Assembly (NCBI GenBank): GCA_013376985.1
Contig: JACABB010000006.1
Location: 86,772-150,771, forward strand
Direction: 5' to 3'
Origin: Bacteroidales bacterium
GTDB taxonomy: Bacteria; Bacteroidota; Bacteroidia; Bacteroidales; Tenuifilaceae
DNA length: 64,000 bases
Shown piece after piece: positions 35,964-45,700 of this stretch. Positions within the stretch are counted from its first letter, which is position 1. Each line of letters opens with the position of its first letter. The translations under genes and the position numbers were made by a program. Below the pieces are notes generated by a model. The model was not told where the DNA came from and made no database searches. It saw nothing but the letters and a program-made list of their open reading frames with translations.

Positions 35964-38285
35964 ATGAATACTAAAAAAGTTATAATAAATCTTATTTGGT
36001 TATCGCATTTTTTGATACTTACCCGTTGCAAGGTAGATGACATTAAGCCAATAGATATTTTCGCAAAGGAGCAGCTTACCTCGCCCACCGAATTGCCAAC
36101 GAATAGCCTGAATGGAGCCAATAAGCTGTACGTAAACAGCGATAGGATTATCCAAACACCCGATGGGTATAATATCAAAGGCACAATATTCAGTGAATCC
36201 AGCTATGGGATTATCCCAGTAACCAGTGGCGATTTTATGATAAAGAACCCTTCGGGCGATGGAATGGTTAAATCATCTAAGAATGGGATAAGTGCCATAT
36301 CAAACTCTTCAACTTCTTTGGATTTTCATGGGTATGGTACCGCCGAATTTCCTGCCACGGGACTCCTTCAACAGTTCACTACCAATAAGGTATCGGGTTC
36401 CACAGCATACTACAAAACAGGAAAAATTTTAAAGACCGAGAGTGATTTCTCGAACCTTCCTTTAGTCGATAGCATTTATTATTTCCATTATATAATCGAT
36501 CAGTCTACCGAAAGAAACTCGAAGGGGAAGGATCAAAAGATCAAGAATACAACATTCACCTTTAAAGATTTTTTCCTTGATGCACGCGATCCCGCTGTCT
36601 TTTTTCTAGGTGATATTAAATCAAAAGGAAAAGATCTGGTAAAAAACCTAGGTATTGGAATTTCGGCGGGAGGGAAAATTCCATTTAACCCATTAACCTA
36701 CAGCAATACGTTGGAGCAAGCAGTAGGGGGAACTGGGTTTACGCCATTTTTGGGTCATCTGTTTTTCGGGGGCGAAATTCCAATTCGAAAATACCCGCTA
36801 AAAGTGGTTGGTCGTGCGGTAATCAACACAGGGTTCAGTTCGGCAGGTGTAACCGATTTTTTTGATCGAGGCTTTGATGAATCATCATTCCAGATGGGGG
36901 CGAACGGCTATGTGACCTTCGATAAATCGCTGATTAGTTTCTTGCCACTAAATCTTGATGTTAAGCTCGCAAAGGCAACCCTGCAAGCAGAGTATACGGA
37001 TAATAACGCCACAATCCGATTTGCGGGTGAGTATAGCAATTTCGATTATCTTAGGGAGATATTGGGTGAGGATATACTCCGTTTTATTCCAGTTACCGCA
37101 AGCGAGGGGAAAATGTATGCGAGTATTGGCACTCAACTCAGCGATTATAAGCTCTATATTGAGTCTGCCCTATCGATAAATATTCCGGGACTAGGCCTTC
37201 AACCAATAAATGATGTGGTTATTTTTATTTCCCCCGCAGGGATTCAGCTATCGGGGAAAATTTCAATGCCCTACGAGATTGGAAGTGTTGAAATACATGG
37301 AATAATCAATAGCGATGGCACATTTAAACTCACAGGTACAACTCATTCTGGAATTAGGTTTAACAGCGATTTACGCTACGATGCCAATATCAGCGTAGAG
37401 CTATCGAATAATGGGGTTATTCTTTCGGGAAACTTATCACTCCCTTATGGAATAGGCGATGCACAGTTTGTGGGTGAAATTACAGATAGGGGTATTGGCT
37501 TAACGGGGAGCTTCGATTCACGCATTCGTTTTAGCCCAGATGTTAGCGTACAGGCCGCTTTATCGTTTACGGCTAACTCGTGGGAGGGGATAAAATTGCA
37601 GGGTAATCTTAATATGCCCGCAGGCATTGCCAACGTGGGCGTATACGGTGAAATTACTTTGCGGGGATTAGCTTTGGGTGGCACATTCTCATCGAATATC
37701 GATTTTGGCTCTGGTGTCCAAATCCCTGCCGTTAATATGGCTGTTGATGCCTCAACATGGGGTGGTGTAAATATGCGTGGTAGCCTGAATTTGCCCTATG
37801 GTTTGGGAGGAGTGGCAGTATCTGGTGGCTTAACCTCCGATATTGATCTTTACCTTGGCGGTAAACTTGGCTCAAATCTTAGTATTGTTGGCGTAAGTAT
37901 TTTTAATTGCGACTTAAGCCTTTCGGCATCAATTGCCAGAGGCGTTAAGTTGAACGGAAGTGTTAAGATGCCCGGAGGGATAGGCGATGTTGGTATGGGG
38001 GGAGGAATAACCAGTAGCGGATTCAACCTTTACGGCGAAAAAACAATAAACATTGATTTTGTAATTATCTCGCTCAATACGGGTTTTCAAATTGGAATAA
38101 CTCAATCAGCGGTTAATATCTCAGCCTATGGCGAGGGGTGCGTTGGTATACCAGTTCCCTATCCTCCTTGGACCTATGATCTTTGTGAAACAGTAGGCGT
38201 TTCCGTAGAACCCGATTGGGGCAACGGTTCCTTCGAACTATGTATGGATTTTCCTGTTATAGGATCCCAATGTATTCGTTTTTAG
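35964..38285 (+). CDS. Large exported beta-repeat protein
   Basis: The 773-residue protein has an N-terminal hydrophobic segment ending LTRC (Cys22; Arg before Cys makes the lipobox atypical). The first 420 residues have no recognised family. From about residue 420 to 710 there are roughly five tandem units of about 55-60 residues with the pattern G(I/V)xLxGxLxMPxGIGxVxxxGxI, for example KISMPYEIGSVEIHG, NLSLPYGIGDAQFVG, NLNMPAGIANVGVYG, SLNLPYGLGGVAVSG and SVKMPGGIGDVGMGG. The C-terminus has paired Cys. It resembles a beta-solenoid surface protein. Function unknown. Confidence 0.65.
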   Translation: MNTKKVIINLIWLSHFLILTRCKVDDIKPIDIFAKEQLTSPTELPTNSLNGANKLYVNSDRIIQTPDGYNIKGTIFSESSYGIIPVTSGDFMIKNPSGDGMVKSSKNGISAISNSSTSLDFHGYGTAEFPATGLLQQFTTNKVSGSTAYYKTGKILKTESDFSNLPLVDSIYYFHYIIDQSTERNSKGKDQKIKNTTFTFKDFFLDARDPAVFFLGDIKSKGKDLVKNLGIGISAGGKIPFNPLTYSNTLEQAVGGTGFTPFLGHLFFGGEIPIRKYPLKVVGRAVINTGFSSAGVTDFFDRGFDESSFQMGANGYVTFDKSLISFLPLNLDVKLAKATLQAEYTDNNATIRFAGEYSNFDYLREILGEDILRFIPVTASEGKMYASIGTQLSDYKLYIESALSINIPGLGLQPINDVVIFISPAGIQLSGKISMPYEIGSVEIHGIINSDGTFKLTGTTHSGIRFNSDLRYDANISVELSNNGVILSGNLSLPYGIGDAQFVGEITDRGIGLTGSFDSRIRFSPDVSVQAALSFTANSWEGIKLQGNLNMPAGIANVGVYGEITLRGLALGGTFSSNIDFGSGVQIPAVNMAVDASTWGGVNMRGSLNLPYGLGGVAVSGGLTSDIDLYLGGKLGSNLSIVGVSIFNCDLSLSASIARGVKLNGSVKMPGGIGDVGMGGGITSSGFNLYGEKTINIDFVIISLNTGFQIGITQSAVNISAYGEGCVGIPVPYPPWTYDLCETVGVSVEPDWGNGSFELCMDFPVIGSQCIRF

Positions 38286-38394
38286 GAGGGATTGTAAAGC
38301 CTTTTGTTTCAAGCAGAGATTAGATTTCTTTATTAACGCGAGTTCGATGTGAGTATAATATATTGATTATCAGTACACCATTAGATTGTTGCTT

Positions 38395-38490
38395 TGTCAT
38401 GCTGAACGAAGTGAAGCATCTGTTTTATAGATCATTAGATCCTTCGCTTCTCTCAGAACCGAGCTTGCGAGTTCGGCGCAGCCAATGACA
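38395..38490. repeat. MITE-like palindromic intergenic repeat
   Basis: The element is bounded by TGTCAT (38395-38400) and its inverse ATGACA (38485-38490). Inside, GAAGTGAAGCATCT (38408-38421) pairs with AGATCCTTCGCTTC (38437-38450) with two mismatches, and a second hairpin around GAACCGAGC follows. Repeats of the TCATGCTGAACGAAGTGAAGCA type are scattered in Bacteroidota genomes by my recollection; only one copy is visible here. Confidence 0.6.
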
Positions 38491-38507
38491 CCTTACATCG
38501 ACTAACG

Positions 38508-38843
38508 CTATAACTCGTTGTACTTCTTATTTGAATTTCTACTTTTTTCAACAGGATATTTTATGGAGTTCTTATCTACCTTATTGTTTATTGCCTCTAA
38601 AAGGTCAATACCATAGTGTTTACTTATGTAGATAAGATAAATGGCTATATCAGCCACTTCGTCTCTGATATGTTCAATATCAATTTCCGCTTGCTGCTCT
38701 TTCGATTTCCAAAGAAACAGTTCCTGTAATTCCGAAACCTCAATATTAAGACCGAGTAGCAGGTCTTTTATTTGATGAAATTGCTCCCAATTCCTATCAT
38801 TCCTAAACGCAATAACCTTTTGTTCAATTTCTTGGAAATTCAT
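38508..38843 (-). CDS. MazG-like nucleotide pyrophosphohydrolase
   Basis: The 111-residue protein has the MazG/RS21-C6 signature with metal-binding acidic residues: NIEVSELQELFLWK (E-x-x-E) and IRDEVADIAIYLIYISKHYG (E-x-x-D). Such small single-domain members hydrolyse non-canonical NTPs (for example dCTP analogues) to monophosphates. Stand-alone gene after the palindromic repeat. Confidence 0.8.
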   Translation of the reverse strand: MNFQEIEQKVIAFRNDRNWEQFHQIKDLLLGLNIEVSELQELFLWKSKEQQAEIDIEHIRDEVADIAIYLIYISKHYGIDLLEAINNKVDKNSIKYPVEKSRNSNKKYNEL

Positions 38844-39142
38844 AGCTAAGCCGGCTTTTTTAAATGAAGTATTTTTAGTTTTTCTTTATCTATTGTAAAA
38901 GGTAGATAATACTAATAAAACTATTGTTTTTCCAGTATAATTAATTTTGAACATTAAGAAACTAAACCACTATGGATTTCTAATATAATGTGGTTCAGTT
39001 TCCATTAAGTTGGTAACCTTACAAAAGATTGTATCTTTTGATTTTTATCATTTGCCTTTATTTTTTGAATAGATGTTTGTTTCTTTCACTTTTTTCTTTA
39101 CGTGAAGCTAAAGTTTTTTTGAAAAAATACTTTAAACCAATA

Positions 39143-39820
39143 CTATACATAAGTAATACTAACAGTTTTAGGATCATCACTTAGGTAAACAGGTTCTTGC
39201 TCGGTAGAGTTAATTTCAAGAACTCTATCATATGTATCGGGCAGTTGCACTTGTTCGGCGCTTTTCCATTCGCCTTTACCCATAGCGGCAATTAATTCGC
39301 CCTCCTCAAGAACACCTTCCTTATAACGAATGTTTTTATTCCAACCGAAGATCCCCTCGCTTTTTTGTCCATGTTTGTTTAGATATTTCTCTAATTCTGG
39401 AGTGGCATCATTCCCATATCCAGACGAATACTGCCTATCTTCAACCAGCACGCTTTTAACGTTTCTGCTATCGATGTGAGCACAGTGTCTACCATCCCTA
39501 ATTACAAATTTACCGCCAACCTCTTCCTCAATTATAGTATCCCAGTGAGTGCTTTTACCAGATGATTTTTGTTGTTCCACCAACACGTAATAGTAAGCGC
39601 ATCGCCTGCCCGAAAGTGGAGCAATAAGTGGTTCGCCTACAAATTCTACTTTTCCAACAACCTTGGCAATTTCTCCGCTTACAATATCCGAGATTTTTTT
39701 GCCAACCGCTTTTTTAAGTTTACGCTTTATAACTGCTTTTTTGTTAAAGTAAAGACCGAGTAGAACAAAAACTAAAATTACGATAAATACACCGAGTGGA
39801 ATTATTATGTCAAAGTTCAT
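39143..39820 (-). CDS. GIDE-domain membrane protein
   Basis: The 225-residue protein has one N-terminal membrane helix (about 6-26, LGVFIVILVFVLLGLYF) followed by a beta-rich domain with EPLIAPLSGRRCAYYYVLVEQQ, the mark of the GIDE domain known from mitochondrial E3 ligase MUL1/MULAN. The RING finger is absent, so ligase activity is not implied. The C-terminal DPKTVSITYV end also recurs in bacterial GIDE proteins. Role in bacteria unknown. Confidence 0.72.
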   Translation of the reverse strand: MNFDIIIPLGVFIVILVFVLLGLYFNKKAVIKRKLKKAVGKKISDIVSGEIAKVVGKVEFVGEPLIAPLSGRRCAYYYVLVEQQKSSGKSTHWDTIIEEEVGGKFVIRDGRHCAHIDSRNVKSVLVEDRQYSSGYGNDATPELEKYLNKHGQKSEGIFGWNKNIRYKEGVLEEGELIAAMGKGEWKSAEQVQLPDTYDRVLEINSTEQEPVYLSDDPKTVSITYV

Positions 39821-39969
39821 GTTGATAATGTTTTATTTAAACGATTTGACTTAAAACTTATGATTTAAAGTTTAAATGTAGAAAAGGTTTTAGCTGGTCA
39901 AGATGCAATTATGGATTAATTGTTCCTTTCAAATATTAAAAGTAGGTCACCAATTAAGATCAATAAACA

Positions 39970-40677
39970 TTAACATTGATTTGAAACAATAATACCTCTC
40001 ACCTTTTGTGCAATTTCGTTGGAATCCATTCCTTTATACTCTTCATATAGAATTGGAGGCGCAATTACTACCTTTACAGATGCCGAACCGATAAGCGAAC
40101 TTCCTTTGGGCATAATATTCATCGATCCATTTATAGTTATTGGAACTATTGGTACTCCTGCTTTTAAGGCTAGTTTAAGGCTACCTGGCTTAAACTTACC
40201 TATTGTTCCATCTGCACTACGAGTCCCTTCGGGAAAAATAACCAGTGAATGTCCTCCTTTTAGGTTTTCTGCTGCTTTATCCATAGCTATTAGCGATTGG
40301 CGCGCATCTTTCCTATCAATAAATACACAGTCGATGTATTTCATGTACTTACTAAGGAATGGGAATTTTAATAGTTCTAGTTTAGCAATAAAACCTTTAT
40401 CACGTGGGACATAACCAATAATAATGGGTATATCAAAATTGCCCTGATGATTAGCAACAAATAGAACTCCTCCTGTTTTGGGGACATTCTCAATACCTAT
40501 TACATTGATAGAAGAACCGTTATTTGCAAGGGCTCTTTGAGCCCATTCACGAGCAATAATATTCGCTTGAACATTCCTTTCAGCATGCTTACCTTGCCAG
40601 TTTAGCTTTATTAGTTTGAAATTTGGCTTAAGTAAATACCACCAAAAATATGCAAACCAGCTAATCGTTTTTATCAT
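39970..40677 (-). CDS. plsC: 1-acyl-sn-glycerol-3-phosphate acyltransferase
   Basis: The ATG at 40677 (MIKTISWFAYFWWYLL) is preferred; an upstream ATG at 40764 would add 29 hydrophilic residues. The protein has the acyltransferase motifs NHQGNFD (NHx4D, motif I), VFIDRKD (motif II), FPEGTRS (motif III) and VPIVPITI (motif IV). It would acylate lysophosphatidate in phospholipid synthesis at the inner membrane. It is the last intact chromosomal gene before the insertion-sequence scar. Confidence 0.88.
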   Translation of the reverse strand: MIKTISWFAYFWWYLLKPNFKLIKLNWQGKHAERNVQANIIAREWAQRALANNGSSINVIGIENVPKTGGVLFVANHQGNFDIPIIIGYVPRDKGFIAKLELLKFPFLSKYMKYIDCVFIDRKDARQSLIAMDKAAENLKGGHSLVIFPEGTRSADGTIGKFKPGSLKLALKAGVPIVPITINGSMNIMPKGSSLIGSASVKVVIAPPILYEEYKGMDSNEIAQKVRGIIVSNQC

Positions 40678-40913
40678 AGGATTTTGATTTGTAAATATAG
40701 AGCCTATTCTGATTCGGTGAAAATAAAAAAAATCTACCAATATCCGTTTTGTTTTTTCTTTCAATAAGTTGCTATTTTAATGCGACAGTTTTCAATGAGT
40801 AGATTAGGAATGGAAAAACGGCGAATGATTGGCACAAAGCGAACGATCTATTTAAATTAGAATTTCTGAATACTAGAAAATTAGATAACAGCTTAAAAAA
40901 GTGGCTTAATAGA

Positions 40914-41779
40914 CAAAATTGGTGCTAAAGGCTGCTCGAAAGAGCTTTGCATCAAATGAAAGGCTATGAATAAAAAAACAGCTTTGATTGCGGTAGCAAA
41001 ATAGTAAGCAAAAATGGTTTTAGTTTTGGGAAGCAATACTAAAAATGTACTGCTTGAGGTAGACGTTTCATTGGTGGAGTTTTTGTAGATAATCAGGTTC
41101 TTTGGCAAGAGCATGTATTGGGGAAGCAAACGTACGCCCTGCTATCCTCCAAGTATTGTTGTTCCCCAAGGACTATATAGCCTCTCAGAATTTGCCTATC
41201 AAGCCCAAGGAGGTAATCGTTCTCATGGAAACCACTTACTTTGGCCGAACGTTTGGGTGATGCTTTTTAAGGAGGACAATAGTGGCTCACACCGATAAGG
41301 AAAGTTTTGAAGGAGGTTGCAGTACGGTACATCAGATGGGAGAGCTTTCTGGACGAAAGAGGGGTAGATGAAAAGGGCAAAAAGAAGTACGTCCACAAGA
41401 AGCTAAGAAATGCTTGCAGAAACATCAAGACAAACCTTTCATGATTGATGACCATTATGATTTAGGAATACCCAATACAAATAGTGCGATTGATGGACAT
41501 TTTACAGACTTAAAGAATAAACTAAGAAACAACAATGGTTTGTCAGCAAAGAGGAAGATGAAATTTATAGATGAATTCTTTAAGGCATAAAAGCCTCTGA
41601 AAATAGCGATAAGGAATTCGAAATGAACTCCTTTTATGTTTTGACATTCTCATCGGATATCAAATTTATCCCCGATAGGTTGCCCTCCTGAAGAGCCTAT
41701 TTCTGTTTAGTTTGACAGAAAAAGATTGGGTAAAAATACACTTGAAGCAAAGAGAGAAAAATAAGTAGCACCAATTTTG
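40914..41779 (+). mobile_element. Decayed insertion sequence with matching inverted ends
   Basis: CAAAATTGGTGCTA at 40914-40927 recurs as the exact inverse TAGCACCAATTTTG at 41766-41779, giving 14-bp terminal repeats around 866 bp. Inside, transposase pieces lie in three frames: 41085-41177 (DNQVLWQEHVLGKQTY), 41192-41259 (PKEVIVLMETTYFGRTFG, normally with a catalytic Asp where Glu stands) and 41285-41590 (RWESFLDERGVDEKGKKKY, then IPNTNSAIDGHFTDLKNKLR). Frameshifts and an apparent internal deletion make it inactive. The pieces resemble the Bacteroidota ISAon1/IS256-like DDE transposases. Confidence 0.75.
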
Positions 41780-41929
41780 CCATTAGTAAGGAATCGTCTA
41801 AAAAAATTACCAATTTTGTCTATTATAATAAAAAACTTTATATGTTTGACCATGTTTTATCCATTAGACATTATATGGAATAAAATATTAATGCGTTCTT
41901 TTTCATGTCTTTGTAACCCATTGAACACA

Positions 41930-42330
41930 ATACATAATGGATTAAAGTACTACAAAGTCATAAAAAACACGATTCAATTTCTGAGCCTTACTGGCTTTTC
42001 CCCTACAGAGTTTGATGATCTGTCCATAGCGTTTCGTGTAAAATGGGAATAATTCTCTAGCCATTTTACTTTGGAGGGCAAACCCAGACAACGATTAACC
42101 TGATACGCAAAACAAGCGTATTGTCGAGCGTTCAGGGTAAATTGATATTTATAAGACCGTTCCTCTGTAAGAGTTTCAGACAACTATCTTTTCGATTACA
42201 ACCACAAGTTAATTTTTGAATCCACCAGTTAAACCGTATTTTATGAAAAAACCTTAAGATGCTAGGTGGGTTATCAGAGTACAATAGCCAAACGTTGTCG
42301 TACTGTCAAAGATTATTTACGTTGTAACAA
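41930..42330 (+). pseudogene. Remnant of a second transposase (IS5-group-like)
   Basis: Short frames read FLSLTGFSPTEFDDLSIAF, then, after frameshifts, SSHFTLEGKPRQR and a piece with LFDYNHKL and IHQLNRILKKTLKML. The order matches transposases with an N-terminal SLTGxxxxEFDxL and a WIHxLxPIL helix, familiar from IS5/DDE_Tnp_4 elements. No end repeats were identified, and all frames are broken. Confidence 0.5.
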
Positions 42331-42419
42331 ACTATAATAATGAAACTTGCTTATGGATTACATAATCTCAGGTTAACAATGAAGAACAATGTGCTATAGA
42401 ACTAATTTATAAAAAATTT

Positions 42420-42723
42420 ATTGAACCAATTTTCTGGAGGGAGGAAAAGCTAAAACTGTTCGCAGGCTTCTAATCGGATGCGAGGGAGTTTCTTTGCAGC
42501 GAAGACGGGAGGGGCAGGATTTGGGGTGCGACACAAATGAGATCGATCGAGCTGCATTTACCGGCATCTCAGCAAACTCATTTGAAAAGATAAGCAATAG
42601 TGCGAATTGGCATTTAAGAGTGAACCCAGGACAAGCGGCAGCAGCAGGCATCGACTCTGCTGCAGGCCAGCTCGGGATCATAAGCGAAGAATTATAACTA
42701 TAATAGGAACATCTGCATAAAAC
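42420..42723 (+). other. GC-rich patch and leader before the megasynthase gene
   Basis: About 270 bp before the NRPS start are much richer in GC than their surroundings: by hand count line 42481-42540 has 34 of 60 G/C against 15 of 60 at 42301-42360. One frame (42494-42697) could encode 67 residues, but it shows no family resemblance and no clear ribosome site. It may be a leftover of a foreign gene. A likely ribosome site AGGAAC lies at about 42708-42713, before the ATG at 42724. Confidence 0.4.
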
Positions 42724-45700
42724 ATGAGATCTAAAAAGGATTTATTAGCGAAATACCCTTTAACATCTTATCAACATGATATTTGGTTAAAACATACATT
42801 AAATCCAAATAATCCCCTATGTAACATCGGGGGTACAATTGAAATATCCGGCAGCCTTGATTACCAGCGGCTGAATGGCGCAATAAATAGGGCGATTAGC
42901 AGCAACGATGCGTTACGTATCCAGATAGAAGAACGGGACGGCAAACCGATCCAGGCATTCATGCCCGAGCTAAAGTATGAGCTACCATATTTTGACTTTT
43001 CCGATAGAAACGACGGCAAGCAGTTCGCCAAAGCATGGATGCAAGAGAGATTCCTTGAAGTATTCGAGTTTGATAACCCGTTATTTGATTTTGCATTGGT
43101 TCGGGCGGAAGAGAAACTCTTTTTTCTTTTCACAAAAGCGCACCATTTAATTGCGGACGGCATGGGCATTACCCAGCTAAACCATGAAATTGCAGATTAC
43201 TACAATAACGATGGAGATGGGCTCGCCGAAAGCGTAGAGAAAACCAGTTTCAAAGAGCAGATCAGAAAGGATGCGGAGTACCTAAACTCAACCAGTTACC
43301 AGAAGGACGTTGAATTTTGGCAAAACGAATATGTGACTATCCCGGAACGCCTATTTAATTATAATAGCAAAAGGGAGAGTCCCCAAAGAATCAGCAGCAA
43401 ACGAGTTCAGTACGCTATAAAGCGTTCAGAATACGGCAAAATAGGAGACCTATGCGATAGAAACAGTTGCACTGAGTTCCATTATTTTATGGCCTCAGCG
43501 TCGCTATACCTTTGCCGCTTGTACGGCCGGGATGAAATTGTAATAGACATACCCGTTCTGAACAGGGACAAGAAAGAAAGGCGGATTATCTGCCACTGCG
43601 CAAATGCAATCCCCATAAGGATAAAGGTAGACGGCTCTTCCACATTCATCGAATTATTAAAGGATATCAAGGTAAGATTGGCAAACTCGTACAGGCACTA
43701 CAAGCTATCCTACGGACAGATAGCTAGAGCGCTAAAATTAAAGAATGAGAACTTATCGGATATCACGATCTCCTTTGAGATCTACGATCGTAAAATCAAT
43801 TACATAAATACCGAAACCCATTCGGACACCCTTTCGCATCAGCATGAGCAGCAAGTTTTAAATATCCAAATTAATCCGGCTAGTGTTAACGAAGATACAA
43901 TAATTTACATAGACTATTTATTAGAAATCTTTAATGATAAGTTTCCAATAGAGAGTCTTATATCCCACCTTAAAACGATAACAAACGATACTTTACAGAA
44001 TCCCGAAAAAAAAATAAGAGACATTGAGATACTAACTGCAAGAGAAAAGCATCAACTCCTCGAGGAATGGAACGATACGGCAGCTGATTACCCCAAAGAC
44101 AGATGCGTGCACCAGTTATTTGAAGAGCAGGTAGAAAAGACACCTGATAATATTGCTGTAGTATTTGGTAACAAAAGGCTCACCTATAAAGAATTAAATA
44201 AGAGAGCCAATATCGCTGCGCACCACCTTAAGGATACTCACCACGTAAGACCAGGCGATTTGGTTGGCATCCAGCTGGATAGATCCGAGAAGATGATAAT
44301 CTCAATTTTAGGCATACTAAAGGCCGGCGGTGCCTATGTCCCAATTGATCCTGAATACCCAGAAGCCAGAATTGCATACATCACCCAAAACTCCTTGCTT
44401 AAAACTATTATTCGCGATAATGACGGAGGTCTTTTTATAGATACAGACACAGTCCTTACGCTTGGATACAATGACACCAATCCCGTAACCGCTGTAAATG
44501 TTGAAGCCCCAGCTTATGTTATTTATACCTCCGGTTCAACCGGTGAGCCCAAGGGCACTGTAATAAGGCATATTAACTTCGTTAACTATATATCATGGGC
44601 TAAAGGTTTCTATTTTACTGATGAGAGTACAGGTAATTTCGGTCTGTTCACATCTATTTCCTTCGATTTAACCACAACGTGCATCTTCCTTTCGCTGCTC
44701 AGGGGAAAGACTCTGGAAGTATTCAATCAAGGGGAAGGGATTGACACCATTCTACGCCATACATTTGCAAGTACTAGCATTGATTGCGTAAAGCTCACCC
44801 CCTCTCATATTGCGCTTTTGGGACGCCTTGGTATAGAGAAAAGCCCTATGAAGATTGCCATTGTGGGCGGGGAATCGCTATTGAACGATCATGTTCGAAT
44901 CTTAAAAGGCTTAAACAAGGACATCCAGATTGTCAACGAATACGGACCCACCGAAGCAACTGTTGGCTGCATCGTAAAAGATATAAAAGATGTAAACGAG
45001 TTCATACTGATAGGCAAGCCCATCGCCAACACCAAGATATACGTGATCAACGATAATGCATTGGCCCCGATAGGCGTACCGGGTGAAATCTGTATCGGAG
45101 GTGATGGCGTTGCAAAAGAATACCTACACAGACCAGATTTAACAAAAGAAAAATTCATAAAAAATCCATTTAACAGCGACTCCGAATCACGCTTATACAA
45201 AACAGGCGATTTAGCCCGATGGCTTCCCTGTGGCGATATCGAATACATGGGTAGAATTGATGAACAGGTCAAAATCAACGGGTACAGAGTAGAGCTCGGG
45301 GAGGTAGAAGCTGCTCTGAATAAATTAGAAGGGATAAGCTCAAGCGCTGTCATTGCTAATGATGATGGGAGCGGGAAGAAGCGACTGATCGCATATATTG
45401 CATCACCTAAAGAACTGAACATTGAAAGAATAAGGGCAGCGCTATCCTTGACCCTACCCGATTATATGATCCCTGCGTTATTCATAAAATTGGATACTCT
45501 GCCATTAACCCCTAACGGAAAAATCGATAAAAAAACGCTACAAGGGCTCAAAAACGCTACCCGATCCGTAACCGAATACATTGCCCCCAGCACCGAAATG
45601 CAAAAAAAACTGATAAAAATTTGGGAGGATCTATTCAATAGGGCAAGCATTGGTATTTGCGACAACTTTTTTGAGCTCGGTGGCGATTCGATCCTGAGCA

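Noticed and set aside
35964-38285. Repeat units considered as a possible CRISPR or DNA tandem repeat
   Set aside because: The periodicity is at protein level, with diverged DNA. There are no identical direct repeats with unique spacers, and no cas genes.
41113-41455. Small open frames of 61-62 codons within the insertion-sequence remnant
   Set aside because: They are pieces or reverse readings of the decayed transposase, not separate genes.
42418-42681. An 87-codon minus-strand frame in the GC-rich patch
   Set aside because: Both strands of the patch are open simply because it is GC-rich. The peptide (Pro/Ala/Ser-rich) resembles no family.
44889-45422. A 177-codon minus-strand frame within the megasynthase gene
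   Set aside because: It is a complement of the A1 domain core motifs and has no domain of its own.
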